Below, one piece after another: positions 1-6,262 of a stretch of 12,596 nucleotides of DNA. The stretch is from positions 1 to 12,596 of the forward strand of contig JAMCTA010000034.1 in NCBI GenBank assembly GCA_023381895.1, given 5' to 3'. Made by a program: the position numbers and the translations under genes. Each line of letters begins with the position of its first letter. Within the stretch, counting starts at the first letter, position 1. The stretch comes from Chloroflexota bacterium. Lineage in GTDB: Bacteria; Chloroflexota; UBA4733. The notes beneath the pieces were generated by a model, which was given only the letters and a program-made list of their open reading frames with translations, searched no databases and had not been told where the DNA came from.

Positions 1-72
1 GTGGCGGCCGTCGCCCCAGATGGCGGTCACCGCTGGCGCACATCTGCTCACGTTCACTGGGCTGATCGCCAT
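1..72 (-). CDS. Partial CDS, N-terminus only; possible DUF971 (GBBH-like N-terminal) protein
   Basis: The minus strand is open from an ATG at 72 to the left edge, giving 24 residues that begin MAISPVNV and end AIWGDGRH. A GGAG lies 9 bases before the ATG and could be its ribosome-binding site. An in-frame GTG at 117 is an alternative start just after the stop of the upstream 691-codon gene. The pattern of MxISP near the start followed by an I-x-W-x-DG-H string resembles the beginning of DUF971 / gamma-butyrobetaine-hydroxylase-like N-terminal proteins, where a T-x-W-x-DGH motif lies near the start. That assignment rests on very few residues and is tentative. The gene lies head-to-tail 52 bases behind the phosphodiester glycosidase gene, so co-transcription is possible. 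It could also be chance open frame. Confidence 0.4.
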   Translation of the reverse strand, partial: MAISPVNVSRCAPAVTAIWGDGRH

Positions 73-124
73 GCCCAGCGGCTCCAGTAGGGATGTGCCT
101 GCTGGTAGTCTCCTCACGACTTGC

Positions 125-2200
125 TCAGCGACGCATCCCGTTGACCGTCTGGATCGTTGCCGTGGGTTGGGATACGGCACTTTGCGCGGCTGTCAGATAG
201 GCGAAATCGCGGGAGTCAGGAAAAAGGTAGCGCCGAGCGGAGCGCTGCATCTCGGGCATCAGCTTCTGGCTCTGTAACACCGCCGAGCCGGGGGCGACGG
301 GCTGGTAGAAGTTGAAAGTCACCCAATAGCTGTTGATGTCGAGTTCCATCGCCCGGCGTGCCCCCGCCAAGAGCAAGACCTGGGCAAGCGACTGGGCAGT
401 CAAGGGTGTTCCCGCTGCATAGATGAGGTCGCCGGCAGCAGTCTGACCCAGGCCGGAGCGCCAGACGCGGACAGCATTATGGACGGTTTCGCCCCAGGCG
501 GCATCGTGGTTGATCTGCGGCGAAATACGTCCGCGATCGACGAGCAAGAGCAGGTTCTGCAAGAGATCACGTGGAAGTGGTTCGGCTGAGGAGACGAGAC
601 CCCGAGAAGTAACTGGGAGGTCGCGGCCCCAGGCGCCGAGTACGACGCGCCCGGAGGGGTAAACGGCGAGAGTCGCCAGCCCCGGACTGGGCCGCCGGTA
701 CCAGAGGCCACCAGCGCGGAAGCCGAAGGTGGCGTAGTGGCCACCGATACGCTTGAAGCCGCCATTGAAGGCGGCAAGCAAACGGGGACGTGCAGCCAGC
801 GGCACCTCGCCCTGTCCGTGCACGCCGGACAGGGCATGGGGATGGCGCGTACCCGCAACCAGGTGTACGTGAGCGAGAGCGGGATTGATCCAGACGAGGT
901 CAACGCGTGCATAAGGCCGCTGTGGATCCGGCAGGACGAAGGTGCGCTCCATGACCACCTGACCCGCGACACGCCGCCCAACTGGTGCCCAGACCCCCTC
1001 ACCTGAGGCCTGCGGCCAGCCCTGCGGAATGACCAGATTACTGGGCAGTGGGATCACGGAAGGGGTGGGCGTGGAGCTAGGTCGGGCTCCTGCCACCTTC
1101 TGAGTCGCTCTGGATCTCTGCGCCGCCTTGTCGAGCTGGACGGCCGCTGGCGACGGAGTAGCCACAGCCGGTGTCCGCGCACCACTGACACTGGGGCTAC
1201 CCGCGGCAGGTGTGGGCGGCAGGTCAGTTCCCGGTCCGGCAGATGGCGAGGCGTGCGCCGGCTGGGCATGCGTGAACCAGTAAACCCGCCGCTGCACCAG
1301 ATCAGCCAGGCTGTACCAGCCATTTTCGAGCTGAGCGACGAGGTGAGGCCCAAACCAATGCCGCGTGGCTTCCACGAGCTGGATAAACAGCGGGTGTCCG
1401 CGTGCCGTAGTGGGTAGTGCAGTGAGCACCGCCGTGGTCGAGCGCCAGCCGTCCGCCTGGCCCTGCAGCACGGCCAAGTGCTCCACTCCCTGTCCGGAGG
1501 CAGACCGCCAGCTGACGACTATATCCTGCCCACCTACTCCTGGCGATGAAGAGAGCTGCACAGCAGTGGCTGGGACGGTGAACTGGAACATCTGCGTGCG
1601 CTGGTGCGTCAGATCGCGTGCCACGAGCACCGTGACCAACTGGCTGTCCGCGAGCGTATAGAAGAGCGTGCGCTTGAGGCGCGTGAAGGTGGTGACGTGC
1701 AGACCCATCGTGCTGGCGTCCCGGTGGATGCCAGCGAGCCGCCACACAGTCGGCGAGGTCCGGTCGAGCTGCGCCACATAGAGCGCCTCTGCCCGTCCGG
1801 GACGGGTCGCCAGGAAAGCAACTTTCTGAGGGTAATTCCGGCTTCCCGTCAGAAGGTAGACGGCGGGATTACCAGCAGGACTGCGGGCTGTCTCGTAACC
1901 GGCGGCTGCAAGGGCGTGGGCCGCGGCGAGACGGGCACTTGGCGCGAGCTGTACGGATGCGGGTGGCATCCGCCGGTGCAGCAGCAGAACGAAGAGGAGC
2001 AGCACCAATCCGAATCCGCTTGTGAGCAACAGTGGGCGATGAAAGCGCCGCCGGCCAAGCCAGTCCCACCGGGAAGAATTGGATCGCTTGCCCCACGCTA
2101 ACTGCCGTCGCAGCGAACGCCGGTGTGCCCGGCGCGCTAGAGGTGGCCTAGTAATCCACGCGCCCGGCTTCTCGGTCCGCCTTGGCACCCTATCAACCAT
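125..2200 (-). CDS. Membrane-anchored protein with C-terminal phosphodiester glycosidase (NAGPA, PF09992-type) domain
   Basis: The product is 691 residues. A basic cytoplasmic N-terminus (1-55, Arg-rich) is followed by one membrane segment at about 56-74, then an extracytoplasmic region at about 80-312 that I do not recognise. It is rich in short beta-like stretches and could be propeller-like. A Pro/Ala/Ser/Thr-rich linker follows at about 313-395, then a C-terminal domain at about 400-665. That last domain carries the hallmarks of the NAGPA / phosphodiester glycosidase family: VDLVWINP near 433, AFNGGF at 477-482, and MELDINS at 618-624 with a following aromatic stretch. Family members hydrolyse sugar-phosphodiester bonds; human uncovering enzyme is the prototype, and bacterial members probably act on cell-surface glycopolymers. 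Here the domain faces outside the cytoplasm. The ATG at 2200 is supported by an AAAGGGA about 8 bases upstream. The substrate is unknown. The domain call is firm; the N-terminal domain is uncharacterised. Confidence 0.85.
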   Translation of the reverse strand: MVDRVPRRTEKPGAWITRPPLARRAHRRSLRRQLAWGKRSNSSRWDWLGRRRFHRPLLLTSGFGLVLLLFVLLLHRRMPPASVQLAPSARLAAAHALAAAGYETARSPAGNPAVYLLTGSRNYPQKVAFLATRPGRAEALYVAQLDRTSPTVWRLAGIHRDASTMGLHVTTFTRLKRTLFYTLADSQLVTVLVARDLTHQRTQMFQFTVPATAVQLSSSPGVGGQDIVVSWRSASGQGVEHLAVLQGQADGWRSTTAVLTALPTTARGHPLFIQLVEATRHWFGPHLVAQLENGWYSLADLVQRRVYWFTHAQPAHASPSAGPGTDLPPTPAAGSPSVSGARTPAVATPSPAAVQLDKAAQRSRATQKVAGARPSSTPTPSVIPLPSNLVIPQGWPQASGEGVWAPVGRRVAGQVVMERTFVLPDPQRPYARVDLVWINPALAHVHLVAGTRHPHALSGVHGQGEVPLAARPRLLAAFNGGFKRIGGHYATFGFRAGGLWYRRPSPGLATLAVYPSGRVVLGAWGRDLPVTSRGLVSSAEPLPRDLLQNLLLLVDRGRISPQINHDAAWGETVHNAVRVWRSGLGQTAAGDLIYAAGTPLTAQSLAQVLLLAGARRAMELDINSYWVTFNFYQPVAPGSAVLQSQKLMPEMQRSARRYLFPDSRDFAYLTAAQSAVSQPTATIQTVNGMRR

Positions 2201-2244
2201 GCCTTATTCCCTTTCAGCAGCTCAGTCACTCTTCGGAACGGATC

Positions 2245-2266
2245 GGTGCGCCCACCCTCCCGCACC
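2245..2266 (-). other. Hairpin with G-rich loop in the leader of the phosphodiester glycosidase gene
   Basis: GGTGCG (2245-2250) and CGCACC (2261-2266) form a perfect 6-bp inverted repeat with a 10-base loop. Read on the minus strand, the loop and closing bases contain three successive GGG runs plus a GG, which could form a two-tier G-quadruplex as an alternative fold. It lies 45-66 bases before the ATG at 2200, so it is probably in the 5' untranslated region. No function is known, and stems of this size occur by chance in GC-rich DNA. Confidence 0.3.
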
Positions 2267-2477
2267 GTCTGGCAGCAGGCGCGCCAGCAGTGCAGTCATC
2301 CGTGGCCGGCAGCATAGCCAAGCAATCACGCCACCAGCGCCGTCCATAAGCCGCTGAACCGCTACTGCGTTGCCCTCCCCTCGACTCCGGTAGAGTTCGA
2401 CCTACGCGCTACGGCAGTTGGATGATCGGGCCGGTGGCAGCGTGCTGACGCCGGACTCACACCATAGGCGCAACGAC

Positions 2478-2517
2478 GGCACGGGGCAGCGCCCCATGCC
2501 TGCGCACTACCGTGCGC
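2478..2517. repeat. Two adjacent hairpins in the 2201-2614 intergenic region
   Basis: The first hairpin pairs 2478-2487 with 2491-2500: GGCA, one C/A mismatch, then GGGGC, around the 3-base loop AGC. The second pairs GCGCAC (2502-2507) with GTGCGC (2512-2517) around the loop TACC. They sit back to back in the intergenic stretch between the PepSY gene and the phosphodiester glycosidase gene, beyond the terminator-like stem at 2577-2604. Neither is followed by a T run. They may belong to the 3' untranslated region of the PepSY transcript or to a small structured RNA. I see no reading frame here with a convincing ribosome-binding site. The rest of 2201-2614 holds no gene that I can support. Confidence 0.45.
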
Positions 2518-2552
2518 GTATAGATGTTCCGGTGTCGCATCGCTGGAGTCAT

Positions 2553-2604
2553 CCCACTCGGCACGAGAGTGTGAGTGGGCAGGCCAGGACACCTTGGCCT
2601 GCCC
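2553..2604 (-). terminator. Terminator-like stem downstream of the PepSY gene, with an overlapping alternative stem
   Basis: GGGCAGGCCA (2577-2586) and TGGCCTGCCC (2595-2604) form a perfect 10-bp inverted repeat. It extends to 12 pairs with one G-U, closing on the loop ACAC. It starts 10 bases after the TAG stop of the PepSY gene as read on the minus strand. A second inverted repeat, CCCACTC (2553-2559) with GAGTGGG (2573-2579), shares the bases 2577-2579, so the two cannot form fully together. There is no T run on either strand, so this is not a textbook intrinsic terminator. It could still mark or protect the 3' end of the transcript. Confidence 0.5.
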
Positions 2605-2614
2605 AACCGATGCA

Positions 2615-3049
2615 CTAGAAGTTGCCATCCTGCTGGATGTTAGCGCCGCCCGGCGCGTCCAGCCCGGCTGCTCCAGCCCGCTCACCGTCACTCGCACTCT
2701 TGGCTTCAGTCGCTGTTCCGGTATCCGGTCCACCGGCATCGACTTGAAGAATGGCCCCAGTCAGGGCATTGACCTGCACATCGTAGGTCGCGCCATTCTG
2801 GGTGACCTGATAGCCATACGTGATGATGCCGTTCTGGTCATTCACCCCATCGGCGACAGCTGTGCCGCCCGGGTACTTGGCCAGCGCATCCTGCTGCGCC
2901 ACCGCGGCAGAGATAGCTCCTGCCGGCAAGGCGTCCGGGGTGTCGGCTGCACCACCCGGCGTCTCTGCGGCAAAGGCTGTGACGGTTCCAAGACCCAACG
3001 CACTGACGAGTGCCACTGCGCCTGCAGATCGGACAAAGAAACGACGCAC
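2615..3049 (-). CDS. Small secreted PepSY-like protein
   Basis: The product is 144 residues. Residues 1-28 form a clear signal peptide: RRFFVR, a hydrophobic core, and cleavage expected near Ala27/Ala28 before a Glu. The mature part contains one PepSY-like unit: an alpha-helical stretch with A-Q-Q-D-A-L-A-K-Y-P (about 50-60), then beta strands with Y-x-V-x-x-x-G at about 79-85 and V-x-x-x-x-x-x-G-x-I-L-x-V-D at about 90-103. An Ala/Gly/Asp-rich disordered tail of about 40 residues follows. PepSY domains are small extracytoplasmic modules that often inhibit peptidases or act beside sensor kinases. The GTG start at 3049 follows AAGGGAG with 8 bases spacing, which fits well. The gene is divergent from the two-component genes, suggesting that it is a target or modulator of that system. 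The exact role is unknown. Confidence 0.8.
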   Translation of the reverse strand: MRRFFVRSAGAVALVSALGLGTVTAFAAETPGGAADTPDALPAGAISAAVAQQDALAKYPGGTAVADGVNDQNGIITYGYQVTQNGATYDVQVNALTGAILQVDAGGPDTGTATEAKSASDGERAGAAGLDAPGGANIQQDGNF

Positions 3050-3084
3050 TTGAAGTACTCCCTTAACTTAAGCAAGACAAAGGA

Positions 3085-3112
3085 TTCAGGGCGAAGACCT
3101 GAACTTCGCCCT
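3085..3112 (-). promoter_or_regulatory. Nested, mutually exclusive inverted repeats in the PepSY leader
   Basis: AGGGCGAAG (3088-3096) and CTTCGCCCT (3104-3112) form a perfect 9-bp inverted repeat with a 7-base loop. Inside it, TTCAGG (3085-3090) and CCTGAA (3098-3103) form a second perfect 6-bp inverted repeat that uses part of the same bases, so only one stem can form at a time. They lie 36-63 bases upstream of the GTG start of the PepSY gene. Either an operator for a dimeric regulator or a leader RNA switch would fit. The TTCA core also occurs in the 11-base-period direct repeats farther upstream. Confidence 0.45.
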
Positions 3113-3120
3113 TCCAATGA

Positions 3121-3141
3121 CCCGCGGTGACAATCCGCGGG
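3121..3141. repeat. CCCGCGG inverted repeat
   Basis: CCCGCGG (3121-3127), seven bases, then CCGCGGG (3135-3141): a perfect 7-bp inverted repeat in the PepSY/two-component intergenic region. Each arm contains the self-complementary CCGCGG. It may be an operator or a leader hairpin of the PepSY transcript. The function is unknown. Confidence 0.4.
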
Positions 3142-3194
3142 CTGGAACGGGGGTATAGCTTCCGCTCTACCGCATCTGACAGCTCTCCCCTAGA

Positions 3195-3232
3195 TAGTGA
3201 CGAGGAAGGCACCTGGCACTCTCTCGTGACTA
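3195..3232. repeat. Imperfect inverted repeat in the divergent intergenic region
   Basis: TAGTGACGAG (3195-3204) and CTCGTGACTA (3223-3232) match as an inverted repeat at 9 of 10 positions around an 18-base centre. It is one of several palindromic elements between the PepSY gene and the response regulator gene. It is weak on its own. Confidence 0.25.
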
Positions 3233-3255
3233 CGGGGACTAGCCTGACCCGGCGT

Positions 3256-3274
3256 CATGAAGCCACCATGAAGC
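3256..3274 (-). promoter_or_regulatory. Candidate response-regulator box: two 8-bp direct repeats at 11-base period
   Basis: CATGAAGC occurs at 3256-3263 and again at 3267-3274, exactly 11 bases apart. Read toward the PepSY gene these are two copies of GCTTCATG separated by GTG. OmpR/PhoB/PhoP-family regulators bind tandem head-to-tail half-sites with a period of about one helical turn, typically 11 bases. The core YTTCAYG is shared with the three half-sites at 3412-3441 on the other strand. The pair faces the PepSY gene, about 210 bases before its start codon. That it binds the regulator encoded next door is inference from geometry and shared core. Confidence 0.5.
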
Positions 3275-3411
3275 GAGCGCTCCGCTTACGAATCGGGCAG
3301 GTTCTTCGCCCCAGATGCCTGTTGTAGACGTGACCCATGCGCTATCTTGCAGACACGAACGGCCGTTGGCAGAGCCGGCACATACCCCATGATCCTCGGC
3401 ACCGCGGTCCC

Positions 3412-3441
3412 GTTTCACGGTCTCTTCACGGATGCTTCATC
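3412..3441 (+). promoter_or_regulatory. Candidate autoregulatory box: three half-sites at 11-base period
   Basis: GTTTCACG (3412-3419), TCTTCACG (3423-3430) and GCTTCATC (3434-3441) recur at exactly 11-base intervals, sharing TTCA(C/T). The first two share an identical TTCACGG; the third matches the GCTTCATG units at 3256-3274 at 7 of 8 positions. They lie 62-91 bases before the response regulator ATG at 3503. The spacing and head-to-tail orientation are those of OmpR-family binding sites, so autoregulation of the two-component operon is the simplest reading. I could not assign a convincing -10/-35 pair nearby. Confidence 0.55.
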
Positions 3442-3474
3442 TTGTCTGGAGAGGATCCTCCAGACAAGATGGGG
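3435..3474 (+). promoter_or_regulatory. Long perfect hairpin in the leader of the two-component operon
   Basis: Bases 3438-3451 and 3458-3471 are perfectly complementary (14 bp) around the 6-base loop AGGATC. With two G-U pairs and one more C-G the stem extends to 3435/3474. It ends 16 bases before the GGGAG ribosome-binding site of the response regulator gene (3491-3495). No T run follows, so it is not an intrinsic terminator. As DNA it is a dyad that could bind a dimer; as RNA it would be a very stable leader stem affecting translation or mRNA stability. It overlaps the last half-site of the candidate regulator box. Confidence 0.6.
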
Positions 3475-3502
3475 AGGGGCCCTTCTGGTTGGGAGTACTA
3501 CC

Positions 3503-4189
3503 ATGCGTATACTTGTTGTCGAAGACGAGCCGAAGCTCACCGGCCTGATCCGCCGCGCCCTAGAACGGGAGCACTATGCGGTGGACGTGGCACACGATGG
3601 CCTGGCAGGCCAGGCTTGGGCAGAAGCAAATCCCTACGACGTCCTCATTCTCGATATCATGCTGCCGGGTCAGGATGGCTTGGCAGTCTGCCGCGCACTG
3701 CGTGACCGCCGTCTGCGGACCCCCATGCTCCTGCTGACGGCCCGCGATGCCGTGGAAGACCGGGTACGCGGTCTCGACGCGGGGGCGGATGACTATCTCA
3801 CGAAGCCGTTCGCCATGGCCGAACTGCTGGCCCGCGTGCGGGCACTGTTGCGGCGTGACACCCCCGACAAAGACCGGACCTTGCACGCCGCCGACCTCAC
3901 CCTCGACACGGCAACGCACGCGGTCCAGCGCCAGGGACAGCACATCCCTCTGGCCAGCAAGGAGTATGCGATCTTGGAGTACTTCATGCACCACCCTAAT
4001 CACGTGCTCACACGCGACATGATCGCCGAGCACGTCTGGAACTATGCGTTCAACCCCACGTCCAACGTCGTCGACGTCTACGTCCGCACGCTGCGCCGCA
4101 AGCTGGATGACCACTTCCACCCCAAGCTCCTCCACACCATCCGCGGCACCGGCTACCAGCTCCGTGTCCCGAAACCGACCTCGATCTGA
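3503..4189 (+). CDS. OmpR/PhoB-family response regulator
   Basis: The product is 228 residues. The receiver domain (1-about 120) has the acidic pocket Glu7-Asp8, phospho-acceptor Asp51 in LILDIMLP, Thr79 and Lys101 in the K-P-F motif. The winged-helix DNA-binding domain (about 130-225) shows the ending V-D-V-Y-V-R-x-L-R-R-K-L followed by I-R-G-x-G-Y, typical of OmpR/PhoB proteins. The frame stays open back to 3347, but homology begins at MRILVVED and a GGGAG lies 7 bases before this ATG, so I place the start at 3503; the upstream extension would run through a 14-bp hairpin. The stop overlaps the start of the kinase gene by one base, which makes this the cognate regulator of that kinase. Phosphorylation probably controls binding to 11-base-period repeats in the divergent intergenic region. 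Its targets and stimulus are unknown. Confidence 0.95.
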   Translation: MRILVVEDEPKLTGLIRRALEREHYAVDVAHDGLAGQAWAEANPYDVLILDIMLPGQDGLAVCRALRDRRLRTPMLLLTARDAVEDRVRGLDAGADDYLTKPFAMAELLARVRALLRRDTPDKDRTLHAADLTLDTATHAVQRQGQHIPLASKEYAILEYFMHHPNHVLTRDMIAEHVWNYAFNPTSNVVDVYVRTLRRKLDDHFHPKLLHTIRGTGYQLRVPKPTSI

Positions 4190-5682
4190 TGACCACTGCC
4201 AGCACCACCACACCACGACGCCGACGCTGGCCTCCACCACTGCCCCACAGCATTCGCGCACGGCTGACCCTCTGGTTCTCTCTCTTGCTGTTCGGCATCT
4301 TGGCCGCCTTCGCCGCCGCGCTCTATGCCGCCCTCACCCAAGGACTCTACCAAGCAGACACCACCCTCCTCTCAGCACGCAGCACCCAACTGCGTGCTGC
4401 ACTCAACGTGCAGGACGGCCAGATCACCATCCAAGACGTTCAAGAGGGGGCCGGCGGCGCTGCGGATTCCGGCAGCGCCGCGCCTTGGCAGCTGTGGAGT
4501 GCCAAAGGCCAGCTCGTCGCTGCCGCACCCGGCCAGGCTCTGCCAGTGACGCCGGCCATATTGGAGCCGGTCTTACAAGGTCATACGGTCGATCAGGTCC
4601 TCCCAAGTCAGATGGGCACGGACTTCTTGGTGCGGCTGCTGCCGATAGCCGACGGTGGACAGATCGTGGGCGTCTTGGCGGTCGGAACATCGCTCGCCAA
4701 TACCGAGCAGACGCTGCATCTCCTCCTCGGTATGTTACTCTTTGCTATCCCTGCCACCGTGCTCATCGCTGGGCTGGGCGGCCTCTTGCTGGCTCGCCGT
4801 GCTCTCGCGCCGATCGATCGGTTGACGCGAGCCGCGCAGTCAATTCAGGCCGGCGAACTGTCGCGGCGGCTGCAGGCCCCGCCGGTCGATGATGAGGTCG
4901 GCCGGCTCGCAGCGACCCTCAACGCCATGCTGGCGCGCCTAGAGTCCGCCTTTGTCCGCCAGCGCCAGTTCACCGCCGATGCCTCTCATGAGCTCCGCAC
5001 CCCCCTGACCATCATCCGGGCGACGGCCGAAGAAGGCAAGCTGGCGCGCAGCCGGGCCGGCGCTCAGGTAGCGCTGAACAGCATCGAGGAGGAGACGCAG
5101 CGTCTAGAGCAGCTCGTAGGAGCCTTACTGACACTCGCCCGTGCTGATGCAGGTAAGCCCTCCTTGGAGCGGGAAGTGGTGTCGCTCGACGAACTGCTTG
5201 GTGACGTAGTGGCGCAGCTGACGCCGCTGGCCCAGCGCCAGGGCATTAGTCTACACTGGGAGCCTGACCAACCGGCCACCGTGATCGGCGATGCGGCGCG
5301 CGTGGTGCAGATGCTGCTCAACCTGCTGGAGAATGCCATCAAGTACTCCCGACCGGGAGGACAAGTCCACGTGACGCTCCAGCCACAAGGAATCATGGTC
5401 AACATCCAGATCAGCGACGATGGTATCGGTATCGCACCTGAAGAACTGCCTCACCTGTTTGAGCGCTTCTACCGAGCCGATACGGCGCGTGGCCGGGGCG
5501 GGGCTGGTCTTGGACTGTCGATCGCCCAGTGGATTGCCAGAGCACACGGGGGTGAGATCAGCGTTGCCAGTGAACTGAGTCGAGGCAGCACCTTTACGGT
5601 TCACTTGCCGGCAAGCTTGGCTGCCGGTGCTCCGGCTCCTTCTGGTTGCACCGCTGGACATCTGCCACCATCCCACTCCTAG
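4189..5682 (+). CDS. Membrane sensor histidine kinase (HAMP, HisKA, HATPase)
   Basis: The product is 497 residues. A proline/arginine-rich N-terminus precedes membrane segment 1 at about 26-49. A periplasmic-side sensor region follows at about 50-175, with no recognised ligand-binding motif and an Ala/Gly-rich loop. Membrane segment 2 is at about 178-200 and a HAMP linker at about 200-253. The dimerisation domain holds the phospho-acceptor His267 in [11 protein letters not shown]. The ATP-binding domain has the N-box [10 protein letters not shown] (Asn382), the G1 box DDGIGIA (Asp411), the F-box LFERFYRAD and the G2 box [12 protein letters not shown]. All catalytic elements are present. The ATG shares its first base with the TGA of the regulator gene, implying translational coupling. 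The kinase autophosphorylates and transfers phosphate to Asp51 of that regulator. A short Pro/Ser-rich tail follows the catalytic domain. The signal sensed is unknown; the nearby PepSY and membrane-anchored proteins suggest an envelope cue. Confidence 0.95.
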   Translation: MTTASTTTPRRRRWPPPLPHSIRARLTLWFSLLLFGILAAFAAALYAALTQGLYQADTTLLSARSTQLRAALNVQDGQITIQDVQEGAGGAADSGSAAPWQLWSAKGQLVAAAPGQALPVTPAILEPVLQGHTVDQVLPSQMGTDFLVRLLPIADGGQIVGVLAVGTSLANTEQTLHLLLGMLLFAIPATVLIAGLGGLLLARRALAPIDRLTRAAQSIQAGELSRRLQAPPVDDEVGRLAATLNAMLARLESAFVRQRQFTADASHELRTPLTIIRATAEEGKLARSRAGAQVALNSIEEETQRLEQLVGALLTLARADAGKPSLEREVVSLDELLGDVVAQLTPLAQRQGISLHWEPDQPATVIGDAARVVQMLLNLLENAIKYSRPGGQVHVTLQPQGIMVNIQISDDGIGIAPEELPHLFERFYRADTARGRGGAGLGLSIAQWIARAHGGEISVASELSRGSTFTVHLPASLAAGAPAPSGCTAGHLPPSHS

Positions 5683-5763
5683 CGCTCGCTTCCCCTTTCC
5701 TCCAGCCCTCATGCTACAGAGAAGAATGCAGATGACTCACGTCACGCGAGAGGGGTGCAAGTG

Positions 5764-6228
5764 ATGCAAGATCCGCAGGAACAGCCGGCACAACCAACGG
5801 GCACGCGGCGAGCGTGGTTCGGGCGCGCCATGGTCATCCTATTTGCACTCCTCCTCGTCGGAGCAATCGTCATCCCGTACCGTCTGGCGACGCAGGCGCA
5901 CATCCGCAGTCACCCTGCTACACCCGTAGCGTTTGAGCAAGCGGTCGCCGGTGAGTCACTCACGGTCGACCTGGAGATTACCGCGGTCGATCCGAGCGGA
6001 ATCATCACAGGTCAGCTGCTGGAGCATACAAGCAACGGAGACTACCAAGTCACCACGAATACCGTGCACGTGCAGCAAGGCGAAGGAGCAAAGCTAGTGC
6101 TCGGCTCGCGGGCCCAGCTCCGCCCAGGTGCTGCCATTCAAGCCAGTGGCGTCTTCATGACCGATCACACTATCCTCGCCACTCAGCTGCTCGTCCTCCC
6201 GGGCAGCATCAAGGTTATTGCCGGCTGA
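5764..6228 (+). CDS. Single-pass membrane protein with small extracytoplasmic beta domain, unknown function
   Basis: The product is 154 residues, not recognised with certainty. A short Gln/Pro-rich cytoplasmic N-terminus (1-18) is followed by one membrane segment at about 19-40. The extracytoplasmic domain at about 50-150 is predicted by eye to be all beta. Its pattern is ITAVDPSG-x-I-T-G, then alternating hydrophobic strands, then L-R-P-G-A-A-I-x-A-S-G-V and a final I-L-A-T-Q-L-L-V-L. That arrangement resembles small OB-like domains such as DUF5666, but this is only a resemblance. AGAGGGG at 5749-5755 lies 8 bases before the ATG at 5764; GTG codons at 5755 and 5761 are in frame and are possible alternative starts. 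The gene follows the kinase gene by 81 bases on the same strand with no obvious terminator between, so it is probably part of the two-component operon and may be an accessory or output protein. Confidence 0.75.
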   Translation: MQDPQEQPAQPTGTRRAWFGRAMVILFALLLVGAIVIPYRLATQAHIRSHPATPVAFEQAVAGESLTVDLEITAVDPSGIITGQLLEHTSNGDYQVTTNTVHVQQGEGAKLVLGSRAQLRPGAAIQASGVFMTDHTILATQLLVLPGSIKVIAG

Positions 6229-6247
6229 GAGCGGCTGCACTGTCAAC

Positions 6248-6260
6248 GAGCGTCGCGCTC
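6248..6260. terminator. Short hairpin between convergent genes
   Basis: GAGCG (6248-6252), TCG, CGCTC (6256-6260) form a 5-bp stem with a 3-base loop in the 34 bases between the convergent stops at 6228 and 6263. It could help end transcription from both sides, but there is no T run and the stem is short. Confidence 0.25.
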
Positions 6261-6262
6261 AC

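Noticed and set aside
1604..2101. 165-codon plus-strand frame opposite the glycosidase gene
   Set aside because: Antisense shadow; the minus-strand protein is continuous and recognisable.
2594..3130. 178-codon plus-strand frame opposite the PepSY gene
   Set aside because: The minus-strand product has a signal peptide and PepSY pattern; the plus frame has neither domain nor ribosome-binding site.
3125..3200. tRNA-like string on the minus strand (a D-arm-like GAGCTGTC...GGTAGAGC and a GTTCCAG)
   Set aside because: No matching acceptor stem, anticodon stem or T stem could be formed; the resemblance is local.
3347..3502. N-terminal extension of the response regulator by 52 residues
   Set aside because: The receiver domain begins at MRILVVED with its own ribosome-binding site; the extension would translate operator repeats and a long hairpin.
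3560..4261. 233-codon open frame on the minus strand across the response regulator gene
   Set aside because: It is antisense to a clear OmpR-family gene; such frames are common in GC-rich DNA, and its product shows no domain.
4044..4892. 282-codon plus-strand frame overlapping the regulator and kinase genes
   Set aside because: Arg/Ser-rich nonsense product; the in-frame regulator and kinase have intact catalytic motifs in another frame.
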